Source: Dehalococcoidia bacterium
GTDB lineage: Bacteria; Chloroflexota; Dehalococcoidia; Lucifugimonadales; Lucifugimonadaceae
Length of the DNA: 64,000 nucleotides
Direction: 5' to 3'
Assembly (NCBI GenBank): GCA_022824185.1
Contig: JAJEAU010000010.1
Location: forward strand, 248,001 to 312,000
Notes under the pieces: generated by a model
What the model saw: the letters and a program-made list of their open reading frames with translations, nothing else
Database searches by the model: none
What the model was told of the DNA's origin: nothing
Shown: positions 1 through 6,867 of the stretch, piece by piece
How the letters are laid out: each line of letters opens with the position of its first letter
How positions within the stretch are numbered: position 1 is the stretch's first letter
Position numbers and translations under genes: made by a program

Positions 1-131
1 AACGCCTAGACCGCTTCGCACGCCTCCTCCTCCCCTACGCCCGAAACGTCAGCGCCGTAGACGACATGCTCGAACAAGCCGAACTAGCCGGCCAAATGAC
101 AACCCAAACCCTAGGCTTCTCCAGCAACTGA
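1..131 (+). CDS. C-terminal end of an unidentified protein (truncated by window edge)
   Basis: An open frame enters from the left edge and ends at TGA 129-131, giving about 42 residues that end in TQTLGFSSN. The codons show the same A/C-rich, C-ending usage as the neighbouring + strand genes, so the frame is probably real. I do not recognise the family. Its position just upstream of a corrinoid methyltransferase gene makes a related C1 enzyme possible, but nothing in the visible residues shows this. Confidence 0.5.
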   Translation, partial: RLDRFARLLLPYARNVSAVDDMLEQAELAGQMTTQTLGFSSN

Positions 132-148
132 ATTATTCCGGCAAATGA

Positions 149-256
149 CCCGTCACCTTGGAGATCCAACCGTCACCCCAGCGATCTAAACGTCACCCCA
201 GCGACATAACAATCATTCCAGCGATCCAACCGTCATTCCGGCGAAGGCCGGAATCC
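149..256 (+). repeat. Degenerate ~21-bp tandem repeat ending in a GTCATTCC hairpin
   Basis: Four to five imperfect units resembling CCGTCACCCCAGCGATCTAAA follow each other and run into a complete hairpin element at 232-256 (GTCATTCCGGCGAAGGCCGGAATCC-type; arms TTCCGGC / GCCGGAA). The same architecture, partial units followed by a full hairpin, recurs at 4341-4459. Related single elements lie at 8223, 8285 and 13569. Confidence 0.7.
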
Positions 257-307
257 AACAACGACAATCTCTCCCGCAACTATCTCGATAAACATAAGGA
301 GGGCCAA

Positions 308-1366
308 ATGCCATCCACCAAATACGCAGGAACCCTCACTTCCAGAGAGCGCACACTACGCGCCCTCCGTGGCGAACCCGTCGACCGACCTCCGGTCACA
401 AATCCCACCAACGTCGCAACCGTCGAGCTGATGGACCTCGTCGACGCCCCCTTCCCTACCGCCAATCGCGACCCCGAGATGAACGCACGTCTCGCCGCAA
501 CCGGATACACCCAACTCGGTTTCGACGCCATCGCTCCCTACTTCTCCATCATCCAAGAATCCTCGGCCCTCGGATGCGAGATGCAATGGGAAGGCAAAGA
601 CAACTGGCCGACCGTCCGAATGTCCAGACCCATCTGGAAAACCGTCGACGACATAAAAATGCCCGATGGCTTCCTAGACCATCCCGACAACAGGACAATC
701 ACCGACTCGATCCGCATCCTCAAACAGGAATTTGGCGACGAGGTAGCGATCATCGGCAAGACCATGGGCCCGTGGACGCTCGCCTATCACGTCTTCGGCG
801 TCGAGCCGTTCCTACTCGCAACCGTCGACGACCCGCCGATGATCATGGACATGCTTCACCGCCTGAAACAGTTCACGATCGAATTCGGACAAGCACAGAT
901 CGAAGCCGGCGCCGACGTCCTCACCGTCCCCGACCACGCCACGGGTGACCTCGTAAGCGGAGAATACTACAGACGCTTCCTCATGGACCTCCACCACGAC
1001 CTAGTCGAAGAACTCCCCGTGCCCATCATCCTGCACATCTGCGGAGCAACCGTCGACCGCATGCCCTACATCGCCACCACCGGCATGGCAGCATTCCACT
1101 TCGACTCCAAAAACGAACCCCAAGAGTCGATAGACGCGGTAGACGGAGGCATAAACCTAGTCGGCAACATCAACAACCCCGTAACCCTCTACTCAAAATC
1201 CCCCGAAGACGTCCGAGCCGAAGTCTTCCGAAACCTGGACGCCGGCGTCCAGCTAATCGCCCCCGAGTGCGCCATCCCCCTCAAAACCAAACTAGAAAAC
1301 CTCCTAGAAATCCCCAAAGCCGTAGAAGACTGGGCCGCCGAACACTGGGACTACTCCGAGAACTAG
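308..1366 (+). CDS. MtaA/UroD-family corrinoid methyltransferase
   Basis: The 352-residue product belongs to the uroporphyrinogen-decarboxylase/MtaA superfamily, TIM-barrel zinc enzymes that move methyl groups between a methyl-corrinoid protein and a thiol or pterin acceptor. The zinc-site signature is visible: HICG with H243 and C245, and a third ligand C321 in APECAIPLKTKLENL. True haem-pathway UroD enzymes lack this set. The start is fixed by a strong AAGGAGGG at 296-303, four bases before ATG 308; an in-frame start at 158 would only translate the upstream repeat. A corrinoid protein gene follows at 3499 and a corrinoid-reactivating ATPase at 4904, so a methyl-transfer role is likely. The methyl donor and final acceptor (tetrahydrofolate is a reasonable guess) cannot be read from the sequence. 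Confidence 0.85.
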   Translation: MPSTKYAGTLTSRERTLRALRGEPVDRPPVTNPTNVATVELMDLVDAPFPTANRDPEMNARLAATGYTQLGFDAIAPYFSIIQESSALGCEMQWEGKDNWPTVRMSRPIWKTVDDIKMPDGFLDHPDNRTITDSIRILKQEFGDEVAIIGKTMGPWTLAYHVFGVEPFLLATVDDPPMIMDMLHRLKQFTIEFGQAQIEAGADVLTVPDHATGDLVSGEYYRRFLMDLHHDLVEELPVPIILHICGATVDRMPYIATTGMAAFHFDSKNEPQESIDAVDGGINLVGNINNPVTLYSKSPEDVRAEVFRNLDAGVQLIAPECAIPLKTKLENLLEIPKAVEDWAAEHWDYSEN

Positions 1367-1457
1367 CGCTGGTTAGTTTGTTAGAACTTCGTCCAAGTAC
1401 CCCTGTTCCAGTTTTGATAGACAAGCTTACATGTGCCGTGTCTTACGACTAAACCGT

Positions 1458-1916
1458 TTAGACCTGTGATTCGAGCTTGGGACTCGGTTTCCAACAGACA
1501 ACCTTCATCAATTCACGCACGAAACCCTCTGCACCAGCGCGGTTTCGTTCGCTGATTTCGGGATGCGAGACGTTCGCGTGATATTCGTCGTCGGGCATTT
1601 CTGGATCATCTATGATTTTGTCGGCTTTGACCTCGCAACTTTTCCTTTCCAAATAGCTGACTTCCATAACCGCCCATCCTTGAAAGTCCTGGTGCGGGTC
1701 GTTTCGAGTGCGCCATTCTGCTGCTCGTATAACAACATTCATGTCATCGTTTTGCTCAGCCAAACTCACACGATCGACTGACATTTCGCCGCGTTCCCTG
1801 ACATGGCTCAATAGCGTGTTAAATATCCGCCTGTAATGAAGCGCACTATTGAGACCACCGCCCTTTATGCTGTGGGCCACCTTTTCATCCGTGCTGACTT
1901 CATCGGGAATTTCCAT
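1458..1916 (-). CDS. Hypothetical protein, third gene of a coupled unknown operon
   Basis: A 152-residue, charged, soluble protein with no signal peptide or membrane segment; I do not recognise a family. Its ATG (1916-1914) overlaps the stop of the preceding gene as TGATG, so it is very probably translationally coupled to it. It is the last of three minus-strand genes inserted between the methyltransferase and the corrinoid-protein gene. Base use is more balanced and AT-richer than in the flanking + strand genes, which fits recent acquisition. Confidence 0.65.
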   Translation of the reverse strand: MEIPDEVSTDEKVAHSIKGGGLNSALHYRRIFNTLLSHVRERGEMSVDRVSLAEQNDDMNVVIRAAEWRTRNDPHQDFQGWAVMEVSYLERKSCEVKADKIIDDPEMPDDEYHANVSHPEISERNRAGAEGFVRELMKVVCWKPSPKLESQV

Positions 1917-2557
1917 CAGGGTACCGGTGCCCGCAGTTTTAGAGACTTAAGCAAGGTACCGAGAAACTCCTCTGAGACGTCCCCTTGTTTTTCATATTCC
2001 TGATAACTACGGATATTGAAATGCACTGCCGCAGAACCGTCTGCCCGATTGATTAGCATCACGTAGTTCTTTTCGCAATCGGTGATATCCGTCACGACAT
2101 CCCTGTCGTCAGTCACGAAAGTCTTGACTTCGTGATCTTGTGGAACTTTGCCCACAATACCGAGCATATCGTGAGCACCCATCATTGCTTGCGGCGTCGG
2201 CTCAGCGCATCCGTCTTCAAATGCTTCAGAAATCGCGTCTTTCAACAACCCTCGGCTGAGCATCAGTTTCTTGGTAAATTCGTCTTCATCATCAACCTCG
2301 CGTTCCTCTGCAGGAAGTTCGGTGTATTTCGCGGCTGTCGCGCTGCCCATCAATTTAGCTGCACGATATTTGCGGATTTTTCGCAACACATCATAGAGGT
2401 TTCTTTTTGATTGGAATGTTGACACAGGTACCGCTTCATGCGACACTTGGTCATCGTTAACCAGCCAGAAATTCCTAAAGGGTTGCAATTCGTACGACGA
2501 AGTAGGGACGAGGGTATCTCGTCTGTTTACGTTGTCATATACCTTGGCTTCGATCAT
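1916..2557 (-). CDS. Hypothetical protein, second gene of the coupled unknown operon
   Basis: A 213-residue soluble protein starting MIEAKVYDN. The start at 2557 is chosen because ATGA there overlaps the stop of the upstream gene and a GGAGG lies about 8 bases before it; the longer frame to 2602 would overlap that gene by about 50 bases. The middle is acidic (EEREVDDEDEF), and the C-terminal third, roughly residues 150-200, looks like a compact beta-rich segment. No known domain recognised. Its stop overlaps the next start (TGATG). Confidence 0.65.
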   Translation of the reverse strand: MIEAKVYDNVNRRDTLVPTSSYELQPFRNFWLVNDDQVSHEAVPVSTFQSKRNLYDVLRKIRKYRAAKLMGSATAAKYTELPAEEREVDDEDEFTKKLMLSRGLLKDAISEAFEDGCAEPTPQAMMGAHDMLGIVGKVPQDHEVKTFVTDDRDVVTDITDCEKNYVMLINRADGSAAVHFNIRSYQEYEKQGDVSEEFLGTLLKSLKLRAPVP

Positions 2558-3303
2558 TTCTGGACCTCCACTGAATTCACGAATTTCGTGGCACCGTTCC
2601 ACACGTCCCGAAAAGTATCGCTAATCGCCTGGCTCGTGCGAGGCAACGATTGATCCTCAAAGTGGCTGTTTACGCTTACAAGAACCAGAGTACCGTCGTG
2701 CACGCCGGGAAAAGGTTTGACGCCCAATTTCCAAGTTCGCTCGTCGGATACGAATGCCAGCTCCCAATTCCCGTCGAAACCGTCGCACCCGAGATTCCTC
2801 AATTCATCGACATTCAAATACCTATCGATCGGAAACGCATTGGGTTGAACCACAGAACTATATCTACAAGCTGCCTGCAAATTGAACCCGAATGTGTACT
2901 CTCGTTGCTCAGGTGGAGCATCTTCGATGAACATCCCGGGCACTTCCGGTGGCGCTACGTCCGTAAGATTTACGGTTAGGTGTACGTTGATGTTGGAGAT
3001 CACCAACTCAGCGATTTCGGCAAGGCGGTCCAAGTCGTGTTCATCTGCCGGATAATCCTTGTCGACACTGACTCGATCTTGTTGCAAGTTGATGCTGATG
3101 CGTTCTTGCTCGATGGATAATCGTTGAGCGCCGTTGACCAACGGGCCGATCATCACGTTGCCCGTGGATTCTTGGTCAAGCCCCAAAATCAGGTTGTTCA
3201 AAGCTGGTCCCAAGAACCCAACGTTCAGGATAACGAGTGAAGCTTTTACCGGTTCTTGTATCTGTATTGGCATGTGATTGATTCTACGGATGGTTGCATG
3301 CAC
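2554..3303 (-). CDS. Hypothetical protein, first gene of the coupled unknown operon
   Basis: About 249 residues if started at 3303, or 239 from MPIQIQEPVK at 3273. Neither start has a good ribosome-binding site, so the N-terminus is open. The protein is soluble, with no signal peptide. The segment near residues 20-100 reads like the beta-rich TIGR04255-type proteins, but that is only an impression. It ends in ATGA overlap with the next gene, so the three genes 3303 to 1458 form one tightly coupled transcript of unknown role. Confidence 0.65.
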   Translation of the reverse strand: MHATIRRINHMPIQIQEPVKASLVILNVGFLGPALNNLILGLDQESTGNVMIGPLVNGAQRLSIEQERISINLQQDRVSVDKDYPADEHDLDRLAEIAELVISNINVHLTVNLTDVAPPEVPGMFIEDAPPEQREYTFGFNLQAACRYSSVVQPNAFPIDRYLNVDELRNLGCDGFDGNWELAFVSDERTWKLGVKPFPGVHDGTLVLVSVNSHFEDQSLPRTSQAISDTFRDVWNGATKFVNSVEVQK

Positions 3304-3498
3304 GAAGTTTCCAACGCTACGTAGTTTCGCAGCAATCGTATCACGTCAATCAAGGTTCAGCTGGATTACCTATCCCGGTTCTCCGGCTAAGACGCCACAC
3401 CACTTGCTTCTGATACAAGCCCCACCATGTAAAATCAAGCAATCCGCTCAAAACAAATCGCACGCGCCAAAAACCGCGCCCTACAACTCCTTATCCCC

Positions 3499-4245
3499 AT
3501 GCCAATCGTCAACGAAGGCCTCCAAAGAGAGTTCGAATGGGTCACCAGACCCGGCGAGCAGAAGCACATCGGCGAAGCCCTAGACCTCGCAGATGCAGTA
3601 ATGCAGGACATCGCCTACGCGCTCATCACCGGACAACACCTCGAAGTTGACCGCCTTACCCAAGAGTGCCTCGGCAACGGCTACACCGCCAATCACATCC
3701 TTGACCACGGCCTTCTCAACGGCATGGCAATCGTCGGCGTCAAATTCCGCGACAACGTCATCTTCGTTCCCGAAGTCCTCGTCGCCGCACGCGCCATGAA
3801 AGCAGGGATGGCACACATCGAACCCATCCTCTCCGCCTCCGGTATCGAACCTATCGGCACCGTCATCATGGGCACCGTCAAGGGCGACCTCCACGACATC
3901 GGCAAAAACCTATGCATCATGATGCTCCGAGGCGCCGGATGGACCGTCCACGACCTCGGCGTAGACACCTCCCCTGAAGAGTTCGCAGACGCTGTCATGG
4001 AGCACGAAGCTCAAGTCATCGGCATGTCCGCCCTGCTAACCACCACCATGCCCAACATGGGACGAACCATCGCCTACTTCGAAGACATAGGCCTCCGAGA
4101 CGAAGTCCGCTTCATGGTCGGCGGAGCACCCGTAACCCGTGAGTTCGCCGACGAAATGGGAGCCGACGGCTACGGCGAAAACGCGGTAGAGTGCGTAGAA
4201 ACCGCCAGCGACCTCCTAGATCTCATCAGAGAACTCGCCGCCTAA
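3499..4245 (+). CDS. Corrinoid (cobalamin-binding) methyl-carrier protein, MtaC/MtbC type
   Basis: A 248-residue methyl carrier of the dimethylamine/methanol corrinoid-protein family. Residues about 35-110 form the helical cap domain (VPEVLVAARAMKAGM) and residues 118-245 the B12-binding Rossmann domain. The cobalt-coordinating DxHxxG motif is present as D130-L-H132-D-I-G135, with the following S-x-L and GG loops (MSALLTTTM, VGGAPVT). Compared with typical members it has an N-terminal extension of about 34 residues. No clear ribosome-binding site precedes ATG 3499, and ATG 3601 is an alternative start that removes the extension. It should carry the methyl group passed to or from the MtaA-like enzyme at 308 and be reactivated by the protein at 4904. 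Confidence 0.9.
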   Translation: MPIVNEGLQREFEWVTRPGEQKHIGEALDLADAVMQDIAYALITGQHLEVDRLTQECLGNGYTANHILDHGLLNGMAIVGVKFRDNVIFVPEVLVAARAMKAGMAHIEPILSASGIEPIGTVIMGTVKGDLHDIGKNLCIMMLRGAGWTVHDLGVDTSPEEFADAVMEHEAQVIGMSALLTTTMPNMGRTIAYFEDIGLRDEVRFMVGGAPVTREFADEMGADGYGENAVECVETASDLLDLIRELAA

Positions 4246-4260
4246 CCGCCCCACAACACC

Positions 4261-4746
4261 ATGCCCCCCGGCCACACAAACGGCCGATCCAACGGTCACC
4301 GAATCCCCGTTGTTCCGGCGCGCCACCCCACCGACCCGTCGAAGCCCAACGTCATTCCTACGAAGCCCAACGCCATTCCGTCGAATCCCAAAGTCATTCC
4401 TACGAAGCCCAACGTCATTCCTACGAGGCCCAACGTCATTCCGGCGGAGGCCGGAACCCAAGACTCCGAAGGTGCGCAACCGGACGCGAATCCCAAAACC
4501 CCACCTCCAGTCGACGTCGAAGCCGCTCGCAAGAGCATGGCCCGAATGGCCAACATATTCCGCGAAATCGCCCTGCACGCCGAAAACCAATCCCTAGAAC
4601 GCTGCCCATACAAAGACGCAAAATCCCGATGCACCGCCAAATTCGGATGCGACAACCAACACTTCACCAAAAACCCCTTCGACAAACCAGCCTGCACCGC
4701 AAAAGACGGCGACCTAAACTACCGCTCAGCCTGGCACACCGATTAA
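4261..4746 (+). CDS. Small Cys-rich protein behind an in-frame repeat-derived N-terminus
   Basis: The conserved-looking part is the last 69 residues, from MARMANIF at 4537, with Cys in CPYKDAKSRC, FGCDNQ and PACTAKD plus a His, a pattern that could bind zinc or an Fe-S cluster. I do not know the family. Upstream the same frame stays open to ATG 4261 and translates the 21-bp tandem repeat as KPNVIPT units, which is probably non-native sequence. The true start could be 4261, 4537 or 4549. It lies 15 bases after the corrinoid-protein gene and before the RACo gene, so a role as a redox or metal partner of the methyl-transfer system is possible but unproven. Confidence 0.6.
   Translation: MPPGHTNGRSNGHRIPVVPARHPTDPSKPNVIPTKPNAIPSNPKVIPTKPNVIPTRPNVIPAEAGTQDSEGAQPDANPKTPPPVDVEAARKSMARMANIFREIALHAENQSLERCPYKDAKSRCTAKFGCDNQHFTKNPFDKPACTAKDGDLNYRSAWHTD
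4341..4459 (+). repeat. Five 21-bp tandem units followed by a hairpin half-element
   Basis: Units of GAAGCCCAACGTCATTCCTAC start at 4341, 4362, 4383, 4404 and 4425 with one to four changes each. The last merges into a TTCCGGC / GCCGGAA hairpin ending near 4459. Unit length 21 keeps the reading frame of the overlapping Cys-rich gene. Confidence 0.85.
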
Positions 4747-4765
4747 ATCGCGGAGGCAGAGACCG

Positions 4766-4832
4766 CCCCCTTCGCAAAGCGCAAGGGGGCGCGAGCAAGC
4801 GAAGCGATGTGAGCGGGGGATGCCTGGGGAGG
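4766..4832 (+). repeat. Palindromic element, copy 1 (intergenic)
   Basis: This copy starts with a CCCCCTT...AAGGGGG hairpin, continues with GCGAGCAAGCGAAGCGAT and ends in GGGGGATGCCTGGGG. It is the only complete copy of this family seen outside a gene; copies 2-5 lie inside the next two genes. Confidence 0.85.
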
Positions 4833-4903
4833 CGAAGGGCAGATCTTCCCAATCAACACACCCCATCCTTCCAACCCTTCAAAATCTTTAGCATCATAGT
4901 TCT

Positions 4904-6643
4904 ATGCCCCTAATCCACAACCAAACATCCCTCCCCCTAGAACCCGACAAATCCCTCTTCGACTACGCCGACGACCTAGCCGTCCGCGTACCGACATCCT
5001 GCGGTCGAACTGGCGAGTGCCACGAATGCATCGTCGAGGTCCGACAAGGCATCGACGCCCTCTCTCCCATAACCGACTCCGAAGACTTCCTCCGCGAAAA
5101 CTACCGACTCGCCTGCCAAGCTCGCGTCATCGACATCGAAGCCGACATCGAATTCAACATCCTCCGACGCCAGCCACGCATCCTAACCGAATCCATCGAA
5201 ACCAACCACATCGAACTAGACCCCCTAACCGTCCGAGAAGGCGACAACATCGTATTCAAAGGCGAACCACCCCCCTTCACGAAGTGCAAGGGGGCGCGAA
5301 AGAGCGAAGCGATTTTCGCGGGGGATGCCCGCACCGTCGACCGCTACCGAGGCCGAATCCTAGGACTAGCCGCAGACATCGGCACCACAACCGTCGCCAT
5401 GAACCTCGTAGACCTCGAGACCGGCGACATCCTCTACACCGCTTCCTTCGAAAACCCTCAACGCTTCGGCGGCTCCGATGTCATGCACCGCATCTCATAC
5501 GACACCGGAACCTACCAAGGCGAACTTCAAGCCGTCCTGATCTCCTCCATCAACTACGAGGTAGGAGAGATGGTTCGCGCCCTCAAAATCCGTCGCCGCC
5601 ACATCGTCGAACTCGTAGCCGTCGGAAACACCACCATGCGCGACCTCCTATTCGGCATCGACGTCGAACCCATCGGCCAGAAACCCTACAAATCCCACAT
5701 CGAAACCGATCTCATCGAAGGCAAGCGAGACACAACCGCCCTAAACGCCAAAGCCCACGAACTCGGTATCCGCATAAACCCCAACGCCAACGTCTACGGC
5801 GGACCCCTAATCGCATCCCACATCGGCTCCGACGTCGCCGCCGACCTCCTTACCATCGCCATCGACGAACAAGACGAAACCGTCATGCTCATCGACATCG
5901 GCACAAACACCGAGATAATCGCCGGAAACCGACACCAACTCCACGCCGCATCCTGCCCAGCAGGACCAGCATTCGAAGGCGGCCAAGTAACCTACGCCAT
6001 GCCCGGCTACGACGGAGCGGTAGAGCGCGTCGAGATTCCGTCCCCTTCGCGGAGCGCAAGGGGACGCGAGCGAGCGCAGCGAGATCGCAGGGGATGCCCG
6101 GAAGGGCTGGGAAATGCACCCCTCCTGACAACAATCAACAACACACCACCAATTGGCATCTGCGGCTCCGGCCTTATCGACCTCCTAGCCGAACTGAGAC
6201 GCCACGACATCATGAACGAGCTCGGATCCTTCAACGACGGCTCAAACGAGTTCACCTTCCACCAAGAAAACCGCCTAACTCTCTCCAGAGCTGACATCTC
6301 CGCACTAGCCCAAGCAAAAGCCGCAAACTACTGCGGACAAAACATCGTCCTCGAAACCGTAGGCACCGACATCACCGACTACTCCCGCCTATACCTAGCC
6401 GGCGGATTCGCCAACTACATCAATATCCAAAACGCCATAGACATCGGCTTCATCCCCAACATCGAACCATCACGAATAACCAAAATCGGCAACGCCTCAC
6501 TCCAAGGCGCAACAATAATGCTCACCAACGCCACCAAACGAGCCACAATCGAAAACCTAGTCCGCAAAATCACCCACATCGAACTCGAAACCAACCCAAT
6601 TTTCTTCGACCACTTCGTAGAAGGCTGCCAATTCAAAACCTAA
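4904..6643 (+). CDS. RACo-type corrinoid-reactivating 2Fe-2S ATPase carrying two repeat insertions
   Basis: A 579-residue protein of the ASKHA/DUF4445 family, which uses ATP to reduce inactive Co(II) corrinoid proteins. The N-terminal ferredoxin domain has the 2Fe-2S set C33, C39, C42 and C71. The actin-like ATPase half shows LAADIGTTTVAMNLVD (155-170), GNTTMRDLLFG, LIDIGTNTEI (329-338), CPAGPAFEGG (351-360) and ICGSGL (419-424). Two segments have no counterpart in the family: residues about 122-143, in the linker before the ATPase, and about 379-405, in the loop before ICGSG. Both are translations of the palindromic repeat family and keep the frame. The rest of the domain order is intact, so the gene is probably functional. 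It most likely serves the corrinoid protein at 3499. Confidence 0.9.
   Translation: MPLIHNQTSLPLEPDKSLFDYADDLAVRVPTSCGRTGECHECIVEVRQGIDALSPITDSEDFLRENYRLACQARVIDIEADIEFNILRRQPRILTESIETNHIELDPLTVREGDNIVFKGEPPPFTKCKGARKSEAIFAGDARTVDRYRGRILGLAADIGTTTVAMNLVDLETGDILYTASFENPQRFGGSDVMHRISYDTGTYQGELQAVLISSINYEVGEMVRALKIRRRHIVELVAVGNTTMRDLLFGIDVEPIGQKPYKSHIETDLIEGKRDTTALNAKAHELGIRINPNANVYGGPLIASHIGSDVAADLLTIAIDEQDETVMLIDIGTNTEIIAGNRHQLHAASCPAGPAFEGGQVTYAMPGYDGAVERVEIPSPSRSARGRERAQRDRRGCPEGLGNAPLLTTINNTPPIGICGSGLIDLLAELRRHDIMNELGSFNDGSNEFTFHQENRLTLSRADISALAQAKAANYCGQNIVLETVGTDITDYSRLYLAGGFANYINIQNAIDIGFIPNIEPSRITKIGNASLQGATIMLTNATKRATIENLVRKITHIELETNPIFFDHFVEGCQFKT
5270..5332 (+). repeat. Palindromic element, copy 2 (inside the RACo gene)
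   Basis: It starts with the CCCCCTTCACGAAGTGCAAG hairpin and ends GGGGGATGCCCGC. It is translated as PFTKCKGARKSEAIFAGDAR, a reading frame different from that used in copies 3-5, so the element is stop-free in at least two frames. Confidence 0.85.
6042..6110 (+). repeat. Palindromic element, copy 3 (inside the RACo gene)
   Basis: It begins with a CCCCTTCGCGGAGCGCAAGG hairpin, continues GGACGCGAGCGAGCGCAGCG and ends GGGGATGCCCGGAAGGG. It is translated in the SPSRSARGRERAQRDRRG frame. Confidence 0.85.
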
Positions 6644-6731
6644 CCACAACCATCGCCGCGAAAACGGGTACCCGAGGCCGGCTCTCCAGCAGACGGAACG
6701 CCCTTCCAGAGGTGAGGAAGAGAGGGGATCT

Positions 6732-6770
6732 CCCCTCTCCCGCTTAGCGGGAGAGGGTCAGGGTGAGGGT
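6732..6770 (+). repeat. CCCTCTCCC hairpin repeat (second family), copy 1
   Basis: The hairpin CCCTCTCCCGC-TTA-GCGGGAGAGGG is followed by TCAGGGTGAGGGTGA. It lies in the gap before the PLP-enzyme gene. A near-identical copy in the same orientation is at 11422-11460. Elements of this kind are widespread REP-like repeats. Confidence 0.85.
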
Positions 6771-6867
6771 GACCGGGGAGGACAAAAGGGAGGGGTACCG
6801 CAAACAACCACAACCAACAACAACCATCCATAAAATCCATAATCATCCCTCTCTACTACCAGCCCAA

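Noticed and set aside
158-307. N-terminal 50-residue extension of the MtaA-like protein from ATG 158
   Set aside because: It only translates the tandem repeat; AAGGAGGG four bases before ATG 308 fixes the start.
4341-4459. CRISPR array
   Set aside because: Units abut with no spacers and vary; it is a minisatellite derived from a hairpin element.
5017-6294. Arg/His-rich 425-codon frame inside the RACo gene
   Set aside because: Shadow of the C-rich RACo coding frame; no domain and no independent start signal.
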